From Pollenia angustigena (lineage: Eukaryota; Arthropoda; Insecta; Diptera; Polleniidae): a DNA stretch of 64,000 bases. The stretch's first letter is position 1, and each line of letters begins with the position of its first letter. Under the pieces are notes generated by a model, which saw nothing but the letters and a program-made list of their open reading frames with translations, was not told the DNA's origin and did not search any database. Positions 25,401-40,400 of the stretch are shown here, piece by piece. Location of the stretch: assembly GCA_930367215.1 (NCBI GenBank), contig OV884060.1, positions 205,595,253-205,659,252 of the forward strand, given 5' to 3'. The translations under genes and the position numbers were made by a program.

Positions 25401-28400
25401 ACAACAATCCAAAACCAACAGAAACAACAGAGGTTTTTTGCATTGCATTGCTGGTGTTTACGATTCGAAATGTCAACCATTTCTAACAAAACACTGACAA
25501 ATTAAAACACATTGGTCCGAACTGTCAAAACTTGCCACCACCTTGAACTGAATTCGCCTCAAATACGTTGTATACATGACAAGGTTGCAAAAATGTAATA
25601 AAAGTGTTGCCAAATGAACAATAATTTATGAATTGTTTTAAAATTTTGACGAGGCTATTTTGACGAATTTTTTTTTTTTTGATACAAATAATAAGAAAAT
25701 GGAATGTTTTGTAAGAATCTTAACAAAAAGGGTAAAAAGTAGCAGAAAAATTAAAATAGTCGCAAAAGTCGGTGATAAAAAAAAGTCTCACAAAAAGTCG
25801 CAGACCGCTGAAAAAGGGTCAAATTGCGACTTTAGTCGGGCGAACGGTAACGCTGATGCGCATCATGTAGAAGCAAAATTTCTTATGGCGGGGTTTATCA
25901 TTATGCCCCGGTCTCATATAATTTCGCTCACAAATTTTGCAAAGGCAATTTGTTGTTGGTTTGTGTTTTCAGTTAGAGAACTGAAGAGAGCATCCAAAAT
26001 GTGCAGCATTAACACATACACATGTTTGCTGTTTTTGCCAGCCAAAGTGTGTGTGTGTGTTTGTGTTTTTTTTTTCGTTGAAACCGGTTTTTGGTATTTT
26101 TATACCCACCACCACAATTAGTTGTGAAGAGGGTATATTCAGTTTGTCATTCCGTGTGAAACTTTTTTACTATTCATCTCAGACCCTATAAAGTATATAT
26201 ATTCTGGGTCCTTGAGTAATTTTAAGTCGATTTAGCCATGTCCGTCTGTCTGTCCGTCTGTCCGTCTGTTGAAAACACGCTCACTTTCGAAAAACTCAAA
26301 AGAAATCAACAAACTTGGTGTCAAATTGCTTGTAGTTATCCTAAGCAGTTTGGGATTGAAATTCAGCAAAATCGGTACAATAGGATCTGAGCTATGAATC
26401 AAAATGTGGAACCACCACCTAAAAAAAATTGATAATTTTGTTACAAAAACTAACATAAATGGTGGAAAAATGCACAGAATGATATAAGATTTCGCAACAA
26501 TTCGTTTTATTCAACTGGAAATCACGCTGTAAAACCCTAGGCCCCATATAAGCCCTACTCCCGGAAAACAGTATATTAAGCCTAAAACCCTAACTAACAA
26601 TGCTATCATTACAAATTTTGGCAAGTCACAGCTGCATAGGACTAGAAATTAAACTGTTAAGTTTCGTGAAGATCGGTCCATAATTTACCATAGGCCCCAT
26701 ATAAAACCCACTTCCGGAAAACAACTTAGTACGCCTAAAAACGTAAAAAATAATGGTATCATAACAAAATTTGGTACATCAAAGTTTTATAGAACTAAAA
26801 ATAAATCTTTGAAATTTCGTGAAGATCGGTTCATAATATACCATAGTCCCCATATAAACTTTACTCCCGGAAAACAACTTAGTACGCGTAAAAACGTAAA
26901 AAATAATGCTATCATAACAAAATTTGGTACATCAAAGTTTTATTGGACAAGAAATAAAATTGTGTTATTTCGTGAAGATCGGTCCATAACTTACCCTGGG
27001 CCCCATATAAACCTTACTCCCGGAAGTATGTTTAGAGGGGTTCTAATGCACTTTTTTCATACAAAGTTGGGAGCAAGCCATTAGGGGTGTTCACAGGTTG
27101 TAGTTGGATACATGCCATTAGGGGTGTTCACAGTTTGTAGTTGAATACATGCCACTAGAGGTGTTCACAGTTTGTAATTGGATACATACCAATAGAGGTG
27201 TTCACAGTTTGTGATTTTATTTTCACCCTACAGTCGGTTGGTTTACTTAATAAGATAGTCGTAAGGTTCGCAGCATTGGAGAGATAATATTTTTTTATAT
27301 ATTTTATATAAATATATATTATATATATATTTTTAAACCCTTTCCAAAGTTTAGTTAACAAATGGTTAACATTATCATTTGATTTTGTTAGTTCAATTAC
27401 CATTCATATAAATCCAACCTTAAGTGTTGGACCCTAACAATCGTTATTCCAAATCTTTACATATTGCATACTCTTCCACAAGAATACCCGTTTTGATAGC
27501 TATAATATATAGATAATTCACTTTTTATGTAATAAATTAAAAAATTAACATATAACATGAATTTAAAGTCGCTTATGCCAACTAAATAACTAATCTAATT
27601 CAAGGATTTTAATAAGTTTGTGAACAAAATACCAGCAAAATGGATATTTTGAGGGTATTTAAGCGTTGATTTGAATATTTATTTAGGATTTTAAAAATTT
27701 TGTGAAGAAAATACCAACAAAATGGGTATTTTGAGGATATTTAAGCGTTGATTTGAATATTTATTTAGGATTTTAAAAATTTTGTGAAGAAAATACCAAC
27801 AAAATGGGTATTTTGAGGGTATTTAAGGGTTGATTTGAATATTTATTTAAGATTTTAATAAGTTTGTGAAGAAACTACCAATAAAATGGGTATTTCGCGG
27901 GTATTTAAGGGTTGATTTGAATATTTATTTAAGATTTTAATAAGTTTGTGAAGAAAATACCAATAAAATGGGTATTTCGAGGGTATTTAAGGGTTGATTT
28001 GAATATTTATTTAAGATTTTAATAAGTTTGTGAAGAAACTACCAATAAAATGGGTATTTCGCGGGTATTTAAGGGTTGATTTGAATATTTATTTAAGATT
28101 TTAATAAGTTTGTGAAGAAAATACCAATAAAATGGGTATTTCGAGGGTATTTAAGGGTTGATTTGAATATTTATTTAAGATTTTAATAAGTTTGTGAACA
28201 AAATACCAGCAAAATGGATATTTTGAGGGTATTTAAGCGTTGATTTGAATATTTATTTAGGATTTTAAAAATTTTGTGAAGAAAATACCAATAAAATGGG
28301 TATTTCGAGGGTATTTAAGGGTTGATTTGAATATTTATTTAAGATTTTAATAAGTTTGTGAACAAAATACCAGCAAAATGGATATTTTGAGGGTATTTAA

Positions 28401-31400
28401 GCGTTGATTTGAATATTTATTTAGGATTTTAAAAATTTTGTGAAGAAAATACCAACAAAATGGGTATTTTGAGGATATTTTAGCGTTGATTTGAATATTT
28501 ATTTAGGATTTTAAAAATTTTGTGAAGAAAATACCAACAGAATAGGTATTTTGAGGGGATTTAAGCGTTGATTTGAATATAAATTAAAAAATTTACGTTT
28601 AACATGAATTTAAAGTCGCTTATATCAACTAAATAATTAATCTGATACATTTTTAACTTTTTTCTTTGATATACGTATGTATATTAATATACGTATGTAT
28701 TATATTAACGAACTCGTAGTGTTTAATTAATACATATATCGTTAATTTGATATTCTACAATATAAGTTTAGTGAAGAATTTAATTCGATCTATGCTTATA
28801 TTACATATATACCTTTAAACTGTTGATATAGTATAGATTTAAACCTTATACATGTTGATGCAATAAAATTTATATTTAAATAACCATAGAATATGGTTTA
28901 TTTAATGATTTGATAACATTTAGTAAAAGTTTATATATGGTATAAACTTGAAGTTGACTATACCATTAGAATTAAATATTATTGAGAAAAAACTAAAATC
29001 ATATAACAAAATCAATAAAGATGTTTTAAAAAAGAGGATAACATAGGGTTTTTGAATGCTTGATAAAGAAAAACCTAAAATATATGCGCATAATGTATTA
29101 TTATAACCACTTTATATTTTTTTTTCTGGTTTAATAATAAACCATAAACCCATTCCATAACAACCCATAGAATATTATACAAAACGATACAATTTATATA
29201 ATTAAAAACCACAAAAAAAAATCCCAAACTATCCTTATGTATATAATTCACTTTTTATATTATATATTAAAAAATTAATGTAAACCATAAACTTTAAGTC
29301 GCTTATGCCAACTAAAAATTTAATCTGATACTTTTTAAACTTTTTTTCTTTGATTTATGTGTGTGCGTTGCTAAAAATTTCATTTGTTTGTATTAACTAA
29401 CTCGTAGTGTTTGTTTAATATATCGTATTAAATTTCTTCAAAAATTAAAATTATACAAACTGGATATTTATAATTATGTATAATCAATTAATCCAACAAT
29501 TGTTTATATATGTATGTATGTAACGCTGAATTAGCATTATTTTTAAAGTTTTTTTTGTTTTGTTGTTACTATATTTAAAGATTTCACATTATGATGAAAT
29601 TCTTATAACCCTTAATAATAATCCTCATCTACAGCAACTTAACATATACATTAATAAAGATGACTCAACTATTAGAGTTACGACAACCCCTAATAGAATA
29701 TTAATATAAAATAATATAAACATTTACAACATAAGTGCACATATGATTACACTTACATATATTCTTAAACGTTTCTTTAGGTTTTTCATTCTTTTGTGTT
29801 AATCCATAAAATTGTACAAGCACTTATAAATGTTTGTCAACATCAACGAGCACAAACATACATACGTACTTAGCATATATATTTAAATGCACTTAATTTA
29901 TTTTAAAATATTTTAGTCTTATTTTTTGTGGGTGGTCAGTGACCACTGCTCACACTAAAGTATATCCATAAACTATAAAATATACTTAAATCACTTTGTG
30001 TCATAATCCGAAAGAAATAGTAAATTCCTAGAATAAAACTATAAAAATAAATGTCAAAAATAAAACCAATAAGTTAAGCACTTTAGTTTTTTCAATTTTT
30101 TCTATTTAATATTAATGTTGTTTGTTTATTCCACAATGTTGCATCTTTGTTTAACAATTTTTTTTCAATGTATGAAATTATCGAATATCGATTTTGTTTA
30201 TACAACATTTTGTCTATGATGCATTTATGTTAAGCAACGATATTCAATGTATGGAATTAAGAATATATTTTGTTTATGTTATATTTTCTATCAATCAATG
30301 AAATTAAATCAAGAATGAAATAAAGTTTTTAGTTTACTAACGGTACACACAACTAGAAGTTGTCTTCTATAAATTAATTTTTTAAACATATCAACAACAA
30401 AAAAATTTAATTAATATTTACAAATTTGAACATTATCATAATTTAAAAAGAAAAAACATGTAAGTATACACAAACCAATAAATTCGTGGGTTATAGATTT
30501 AAGCAATTTATGAATTTATTTAAATAAAAATTAAAATCGAATATTATATTAAGTGAAAAGTGAATCGTCAGTTTCAGAATATTTTAAATAAGGATTGAAA
30601 AAGGATGTGAAGTGTTAATTTTTTATTTTTATAGTCTATCCCTATTTCACAATAACAATTTTTGTTTGTTAAAACAGTTGTCAAATAGTGTTAAATAAAA
30701 TAAATTAAATCATGTTTGCCATGCGTTCAGACTTAAACAAATATTTGTATCAAATAAATATTTAATTAAAGTGTTTAAAAATGAAAATATATTTCACAAT
30801 AACAATTTTTGTTTGTTAAAACAGTTGTCAAATAGTGTTAAATAAAATAAATTAAATCATGTTTGCCATGCGTTCAGACTTAAACAAATATTTGTATCAA
30901 ATAAATATTTAATTAAAGTGTTTAAAAATGAAAATATATTTCACAATAACAATTTTTGTTTGTTAAAACAGTTGTCAAATAGTGTTAAATAAAATAAATC
31001 ATGTTTGCCATGCGTTCAGACTTAAACAAATATTTGTATCAAATAAATATTTAATTAAAGTGTTCAAAAATGAAAATATATTTCACAAATACTAAAAATG
31101 AGTGCATTAGCTTTATTTGTTTTATACTGTGGAGTTGCATCTCTTATAGTGTTAGAACAGGAGAATACAAAAGAAAAAACTGGAAGACAATGGTTAACGG
31201 GAACATAGCTAAAATTTGTGAAAAATTACAAACTTGGATACAAAACCCTAAAATATATATATTCGAAATCGCTTAATCAGTAAAAACAAATTGTGGGGGA
31301 AAATAGCAAAAAAAAATGTTTTGTAATAATAGCGAAAATTAGCGAACAATTTTAACATTTCAAACAAGCCATAAAATTTATTAAAAATGCCTAAAATTAT

Positions 31401-34400
31401 AAGGAAAGCAAAAATTCTATAAAATGTATTAAATCAGCCTTAAAAAATCGCATCGCTACATATATATTAGAGAATGATAATAAAGGAAATTTAATACCAG
31501 AAACATATTTATGTGAACAGAAATCCAAAATAGGCCAATTGTTGATGAATTTTATTCAAAAATATTCATCAATAAAATTCAACAGTGAACTATTTGGTGA
31601 TTATATATTGGTAAAGGAAGAAGAAGACTCGTGCACTATCGAAGTCAAGTCTCATCAAACGAAAATGGTCATCCTAAGTACAGCAACAACAATAGATGAG
31701 ATTCACCAGATTTATGATAACCATTGTAATATCGTTGTGAAAAAGATGAGCGAATTTCAAGAGCGTGATAGTGGATGGGCGTTAATTAAGATTTCTCATC
31801 TCGAAATCAATATTAACCAATATAATTCCATCAAAGGATCGCAATACATTCCTTTACCAGCATCAATAATGAAGAAAAAAGCATGTGTCAACGTACAAAA
31901 TCGAGATGAGTACTGCTTCAAGTGGGCAATCATATCTGCGATTTCTCCAGTTAATATTGATACACAAAGATGTTCATCATACAAAATTATAGATATTGAA
32001 GAGGACGTAATTGTATTGAATAATGGAATCAAATTAAATTTCACCAATTTAAATTTTCCTCTATCGGTCAACAAAATTAGAGATTTTGAGCTAATGAATC
32101 CTGAAATTAGTGTAAATGTGTTTGGATTAGAAGATGATATTATAGTGGGACCATACTACTTCACCAAAGAAGAAAAGTCCAAACACATCAACTTAATGCT
32201 GCTAGAGGACGGTGAAAGATTCCATTATATATGGATCAAAAATATTTCTAGGTATGTTCATAATATTTACAAAACTATTTATATACTTATGTACATTCAA
32301 AAATTATATTTATTTAAATAATTTCTTTTTTCCATTTAATTACAGATTGATACATAGCCAAATTACTAAACATACACGTCAACTTTTCATCTGCAACACA
32401 TGTTTGATTCATTTTCATACTGAGTCATCATTAAAACAGCACCAAGATGAATGCAATAAAATGGTGACAAGGATGCCTTCTTTAGATAAAAGTATTGTAA
32501 GCTATAAAAATTTTAAAAAGCAAATGGATGTGCCTTTTGTTGTATACGCTGATTTTGAATGTATACTGGAAACAGTTAACATTCAAAATTCTACGTACGT
32601 AACATCAACACAAAAACATATTCCATTTGCTTATAGTTATTACATTAAATGTTCGTTTGACTCAAGTTTAGATATATTTAGAATTTATAGTGGTGATAAT
32701 TCACCAAGTCATTTTTTCACTAGTTTAGTTAAGGATAGCATAGACATTTACAATAATTATTTAAGTATAGTCAAGCCAATGAATTCCTTGACAATACTTC
32801 AACAGATAAGACAAAATGAAGATATAAATTGCCATATTTGTAACGAATTTTTAACTGTTGAAGATAGAGTAGCTGATCATTGTCATCTAACTGGCGATTA
32901 TAGAGGTCCTGCTCATAATAAATGTAATTTAGAGTATCAAATCGCCAGTTTCATACCAATATTTTTTCATAATCTCTCGGCATATGATTGTCATTTGTTT
33001 GTACGAGAACTGTCATCTATTGAAGGAGATATAAATATAATTCCTTTAAATAAGGAATTATATATTTCAATATCAAAAAAAATATCGGTCAATGAAAAGA
33101 AAACCATTGAATTGCGTTTTCTTGATTCGTTTAGATTCATGTCATCTAGCTTAGACAAATTATCGAGCTATTTAACCGATGATGATTTTAATATTATAAA
33201 ATCGAATTATACCAATGACAATGAATTTAGTTTAATGAAACGTAAAGGTGTCTTTCCGTATGACTATTTGAATTCTGTGAATCGTCTCCAAGAGACTCAA
33301 TTACCGCCCCTTTCAGTATTTTTCAATAAACTTACTAATGAATCGTGTAGTGAGGATGATTATAAACATGCCGAAATGGTTTGGTCTACATTTCAATGTA
33401 AAACCTTAATGGATTATTTGCTTTTATATTTAAAAGTAGATGTTCTCTTGTTATGTGATATTTTTGAAAATTTCCGTAAAGTTTGTAAAACCATATATAA
33501 TTTAGACCCTTGTCAATATTATACAATCCCTGGTCTATCATGGGATGCAATGTTAAAAACAACTAAAATTGAGTTGGAATTGCTAACTGATATTAACATG
33601 TATAATTTTGTTTTCCGGGGTATAAGGGGAGGTATTGTACAATGCAGTAAACGTCATTCTATTGCTAACAATAAATATATTAGTGATTATGATTCCACCA
33701 AGGAATCAAATTATCTTATGTATTTAGATGTAAATAATTTATATGGATATGCAATGTCTCAATATCTCCCTTATAAAAATTTTAAATGGGTTGAAGACAT
33801 AGAACATTTTAATATCAATAACATTAAAGAAGATTCCGATTTAGGATATATATTAGAAGTAGATTTAGAATATCCATCCACATTACACGATTATCATAAT
33901 GATTTACCGTTTTGTGTTGAAAATAAAAAAATAGAAACAATGAAACAAATAAAATTAATTGCAGACTTAAATAACAAAACAAACTACATAATACATTACA
34001 GAACATTACAACAATGTCTTCAACATGGATTGATTTTAAAGAAAATTCATAGAATTCTTCAATTTAATCAATCCAATTGGTTGAAGATATACATTGACTT
34101 AAATAACCACCACAGAACGTTAGCAAAAAACACTTTTCAACAAAATTTCTTTAAATTATTAAATAACGCCGTATACGGTAAAACTATGGAAAACGTTGAT
34201 AAACGTAAAGATATTAAAATAGTATGTGAATGGGAAAGCAGGGGTAAGAGATTAGGTGCTAGAGCTCTTATAGCTAAACCCAATTTCCATAGTTCCCTTA
34301 CAATTCACGAGGATATGGTTGCTATTGAGTTGGGAAGAGTAAAGACTGTATACAATAAACCAATTTACATCGGATTTTCGGTCTTAGAATTAGCAAAATG

Positions 34401-37400
34401 GAAAATGTATAATTTCCATTATGACTATATGAAACCGAAATATCTCGATAATATTAGTTTGAACTATATGGATACCGATTCCTTTATTTATGACGTTACA
34501 ACAAATGACATGTATGATGATATTCGAAATGATATAAGAATCCATTTCGATACATCAGCATATCCGCGAGATAATGCTTTATAACTTTACCATTGCACTC
34601 ATCCTTCATCATACCCAATACTTTTTTATTTAACAATGGTATGTTAAAAGCATTATCTCGCGGATATGCTGATGTATCGAAATGGATTCTTATATCATTT
34701 CGAATATCATCATACATGTCATTTGTTGTAACGTCATAAATAAAGGAATCGGTATCCATATAGTTCAAACTAATATTATCGAGATATTTCGGTTTCATAT
34801 AGTCATAATGGAAATTATACATTTTCCATTTTGCTAATTCTAAGACCGAAAATCCGATGTAAATTGGTTTATTGTATACAGTCTTTACTCTTCCCAACTC
34901 AATAGCAACCATATCCTCGTGAATTGTAAGGGAACTATGGAAATTGGGTTTAGCTATAAGAGCTCTAGCACCTAATCTCTTACCCCTGCTTTCCCATTCA
35001 CATACTATTTTAATATCTTTACGTTTATCAACGTTTTCCATAGTTTTACCGTATACGGCGTTATTTAATAATTTAAAGAAATTTTGTTGAAAAGTGTTTT
35101 TTGCTAACGTTCTGTGGTGGTTATTTAAGTCAATGTATATCTTCAACCAATTGGATTGATTAAATTGAAGAATTCTATGAATTTTCTTTAAAATCAATCC
35201 ATGTTGAAGACATTGTTGTAATGTTCTGTAATGTATTATGTAGTTTGTTTTGTTATTTAAGTCTGCAATTAATTTTATTTGTTTCATTGTTTCTATTTTT
35301 TTATTTTCAACACAAAACGGTAAATCATTATGATAATCGTGTAATGTGGATGGATATTCTAAATCTACTTCTAATATATATCCTAAATCGGAATCTTCTT
35401 TAATGTTATTGATATTAAAATTTTCTATGTCTTCAACCCATTTAAAATTTTTATAAGGGAGATATTGAGACATTGCATATCCATATAAATTATTTACATC
35501 TAAATACATAAGATAATTTGATTCCTTGGTGGAATCATAATCACTAATATATTTATTGTTAGCAATAGAATGACGTTTACTGCATTGTACAATACCTCCC
35601 CTTATACCCCGGAAAACAAAATTATACATGTTAATATCAGTTAGCAATTCCAACTCAATTTTAGTTGTTTTTAACATTGCATCCCATGATAGACCAGGGA
35701 TTGTATAATATTGACAAGGGTCTAAATTATATATGGTTTTACAAACTTTACGGAAATTTTCAAAAATATCACATAACAAGAGAACATCTACTTTTAAATA
35801 TAAAAGCAAATAATCCATTAAGGTTTTACATTGAAATGTAGACCAAACCATTTCGGCATGTTTATAATCATCCTCACTACACGATTCATTAGTAAGTTTA
35901 TTGAAAAATACTGAAAGGGGCGGTAATTGAGTCTCTTGGAGACGATTCACAGAATTCAAATAGTCATACGGAAAGACACCTTTACGTTTCATTAAACTAA
36001 ATTCATTGTCATTGGTATAATTCGATTTTATAATATTAAAATCATCATCGGTTAAATAGCTCGATAATTTGTCTAAGCTAGATGACATGAATCTAAACGA
36101 ATCAAGAAAACGCAATTCAATGGTTTTCTTTTCATTGACCGATATTTTTTTTGATATTGAAATATATAATTCCTTATTTAAAGGAATTATATTTATATCT
36201 CCTTCAATAGATGACAGTTCTCGTACAAACAAATGACAATCATATGCCGAGAGATTATGAAAAAATATTGGTATGAAACTGGCGATTTGATACTCTAAAT
36301 TACATTTATTATGAGCAGGACCTCTATAATCGCCAGTTAGATGACAATGATCAGCTACTCTATCTTCAACAGTTAAAAATTCGTTACAAATATGGCAATT
36401 TATATCTTCATTTTGTCTTATCTGTTGAAGTATTGTCAAGGAATTCATTGGCTTGACTATACTTAAATAATTATTGTAAATGTCTATGCTATCCTTAACT
36501 AAACTAGTGAAAAAATGACTTGGTGAATTATCACCACTATAAATTCTAAATATATCTAAACTTGAGTCAAACGAACATTTAATGTAATAACTATAAGCAA
36601 ATGGAATATGTTTTTGTGTTGATGTTACGTACGTAGAATTTTGAATGTTAACTGTTTCCAGTATACATTCAAAATCAGCGTATACAACAAAAGGCACATC
36701 CATTTGCTTTTTAAAATTTTTATAGCTTACAATACTTTTATCTAAAGAAGGCATCCTTGTCACCATTTTATTGCATTCATCTTGGTGCTGTTTTAATGAT
36801 GACTCAGTATGAAAATGAATCAAACATGTGTTGCAGATGAAAAGTTGACGTGTATGTTTAGTAATTTGGCTATGTATCAATCTGTAATTAAATGGAAAAA
36901 AGAAATTATTTAAATAAATATAATTTTTGAATGTACATAAGTATATAAATAGTTTTGTAAATATTATGAACATACCTAGAAATATTTTTGATCCATATAT
37001 AATGGAATCTTTCACCGTCCTCTAGCAGCATTAAGTTGATGTGTTTGGACTTTTCTTCTTTGGTGAAGTAGTATGGTCCCACTATAATATCATCTTCTAA
37101 TCCAAACACATTTACACTAATTTCAGGATTCATTAGCTCAAAATCTCTAATTTTGTTGACCGATAGAGGAAAATTTAAATTGGTGAAATTTAATTTGATT
37201 CCATTATTCAATACAATTACGTCCTCTTCAATATCTATAATTTTGTATGATGAACATCTTTGTGTATCAATATTAACTGGAGAAATCGCAGATATGATTG
37301 CCCACTTGAAGCAGTACTCATCTCGATTTTGTACGTTGACACATGCTTTTTTCTTCATTATTGATGCTGGTAAAGGAATGTATTGCGATCCTTTGATGGA

Positions 37401-40400
37401 ATTATATTGGTTAATATTGATTTCGAGATGAGAAATCTTAATTAACGCCCATCCACTATCACGCTCTTGAAATTCGCTCATCTTTTTCACAACGATATTA
37501 CAATGGTTATCATAAATCTGGTGAATCTCATCTATTGTTGTTGCTGTACTTAGGATGACCATTTTCGTTTGATGAGACTTGACTTCGATAGTGCACGAGT
37601 CTTCTTCTTCCTTTACCAATATATAATCACCAAATAGTTCAATGTTGAATTTTATTGATGAATATTTTTGAATAAAATTCATCAACAATTGGCCTATTTT
37701 GGATTTCTGTTCACATAAATATGTTTCTGGTATTAAATTTCCTTTATTATCATTCTCTAATATATATGTAGCGATGCGATTTTTTAAGGCTGATTTAATA
37801 CATTTTATAGAATTTTTGCTTTCCTTATAATTTTAGGCATTTTTAATAAATTTTATGGCTTGTTTGAAATGTTAAAATTGTTCGCTAATTTTCGCTATTA
37901 TTACAAAACATTTTTTTTTGCTATTTTCCCCCACAATTTGTTTTTACTGATTAAGCGATTTCGAATATATATATTTTAGGGTTTTGTATCCAAGTTTGTA
38001 ATTTTTCACAAATTTTAGCTATGTTCCCGTTAACCATTGTCTTCCAGTTTTTTCTTTTGTATTCTCCTGTTCTAACACTATAAGAGATGCAACTCCACAG
38101 TATAAAACAAATAAAGCTAATGCACTCATTTTTAGTATTTGTGAAATATATTTTCATTTTTGAACACTTTAATTAAATATTTATTTGATACAAATATTTG
38201 TTTAAGTCTGAACGCATGGCAAACATGATTTATTTTATTTAACACTATTTGACAACTGTTTTAACAAACAAAAATTGTTATTGTGAAATATATTTTCATT
38301 TTTAAACACTTTAATTAAATATTTATTTGATACAAATATTTGTTTAAGTCTGAACGCATGGCAAACATGATTTAATTTATTTTATTTAACACTATTTGAC
38401 AACTGTTTTAACAAACAAAAATTGTTATTGTGAAATATATTTTCATTTTTGAACACTTTAATTAAATATTTATTTGATACAAATATTTGTTTAAGTCTGA
38501 ACGCATGGCAAACATGATTTAATTTATTTTATTTAACACTATTTGACAACTGTTTTAACAAACAAAAATTGTTATTGTGAAATAGGGATAGACTATAAAA
38601 ATAAAAAATTAACACTTCACATCCTTTTTCAATCCTTATTTAAAATATTCTGAAACTGACGATTCACTTTTCACTTAATATAATATTCGATTTTAATTTT
38701 TATTTAAATAAATTCATAAATTGCTTAAATCTATAACCCACGAATTTATTGGTTTGTGTATACTTACATGTTTTTTCTTTTTAAATTATGATAATGTTCA
38801 AATTTGTAAATATTAATTAAATTTTTTTGTTGTTGATATGTTTAAAAAATTAATTTATAGAAGACAACTTCTAGTTGTGTGTACCGTTAGTAAACTAAAA
38901 ACTTTATTTCATTCTTGATTTAATTTCATTGATTGATAGAAAATATAACATAAACAAAATATATTCTTAATTCCATACATTGAATATCGTTGCTTAACAT
39001 AAATGCATCATAGACAAAATGTTGTATAAACAAAATCGATATTCGATAATTTCATACATTGAAAAAAAATTGTTAAACAAAGATGCAACATTGTGGAATA
39101 AACAAACAACATTAATATTAAATAGAAAAAATTGAAAAAACTAAAGTGCTTAACTTATTGGTTTTATTTTTGACATTTATTTTTATAGTTTTATTCTAGG
39201 AATTTACTATTTCTTTCGGATTATGACACAAAGTGATTTAAGTATATTTTATAGTTTATGGATATACTTTAGTGTGAGCAGTGGTCACTGACCACCCACA
39301 AAAAATAAGACTAAAATATTTTAAAATAAATTAAGTGCATTTAAATATATATGCTAAGTACGTATGTATGTTTGTGCTCGTTGATGTTGACAAACATTTA
39401 TAAGTGCTTGTACAATTTTATGGATTAACACAAAAGAATGAAAAACCTAAAGAAACGTTTAAGAATATATGTAAGTGTAATCATATGTGCACTTATGTTG
39501 TAAATGTTTATATTATTTTATATTAATATTCTATTAGGGGTTGTCGTAACTCTAATATTTGAGTCATCTTTATTAATGTATATGTTAAGTTGCTGTAGAT
39601 AAGGATTATTATTAAGGGTTATAAGAATTTCATCATAATGTGAAATCTTTAAATATAGTAACAACAAAACAAAAAAAACTTCAAAAATAATGCTAATTCA
39701 GCGTTACATACATACATATATAAACAATTGTTGGATTAATTGATTATACATAATTATAAATATCCAGTTTGTATAATTTTAATTTTTGAAGAAATTTAAT
39801 ACGATATATTAAACAAACACTACGAGTTAGTTAATACAAACAAATGAAATTTTTAGCAACGCACACACATAAATCAAAGAAAAAAAGTTTAAAAAGTATC
39901 AGATTAAATTTTTAGTTGGCATAAGCGACTTAAAGTTTATGGTTTACATTAATTTTTTAATATATAATATAAAAAGTGAATTATATACATAAGGATAGTT
40001 TGGGATTTTTTTTTTGTGGTTTTTAATTATATAAATTGTATCGTTTTGTATAATATTCTATGGGTTGTTATGGAATGGGTTTATGGTTTATTATTAAACC
40101 AGAAAAAAAAATATAAAGTGGTTATAATAATACATTATGCGCATATATTTTAGGTTTTTCTTTATCAAGCATTCAAAAACCCTATGTTATCCTCTTTTTT
40201 AAAACATCTTTATTGATTTTGTTATATGATTTTAGTTTTTTCTCAATAATATTTAATTCTAATGGTATAGTCAACTTCAAGTTTATACCATATATAAACT
40301 TTTACTAAATGTTATCAAATCATTAAATAAACCATATTCTATGGTTATTTAAATATAAATTTTATTGCATCAACATGTATAAGGTTTAAATCTATACTAT

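Noticed and set aside
25660..26121. 153-codon frame
   Set aside because: It crosses the right end of a hAT element, its duplication, a GT run and a T-run; no domain is visible.
27602..28580. Possible CRISPR-like array
   Set aside because: Units are contiguous 82-bp tandem repeats without unique spacers, in a eukaryotic transposon.
31796..37431. Antisense frames of 60-92 codons within the polymerase exons
   Set aside because: They are shadows of the real polymerase frame and have no independent support.
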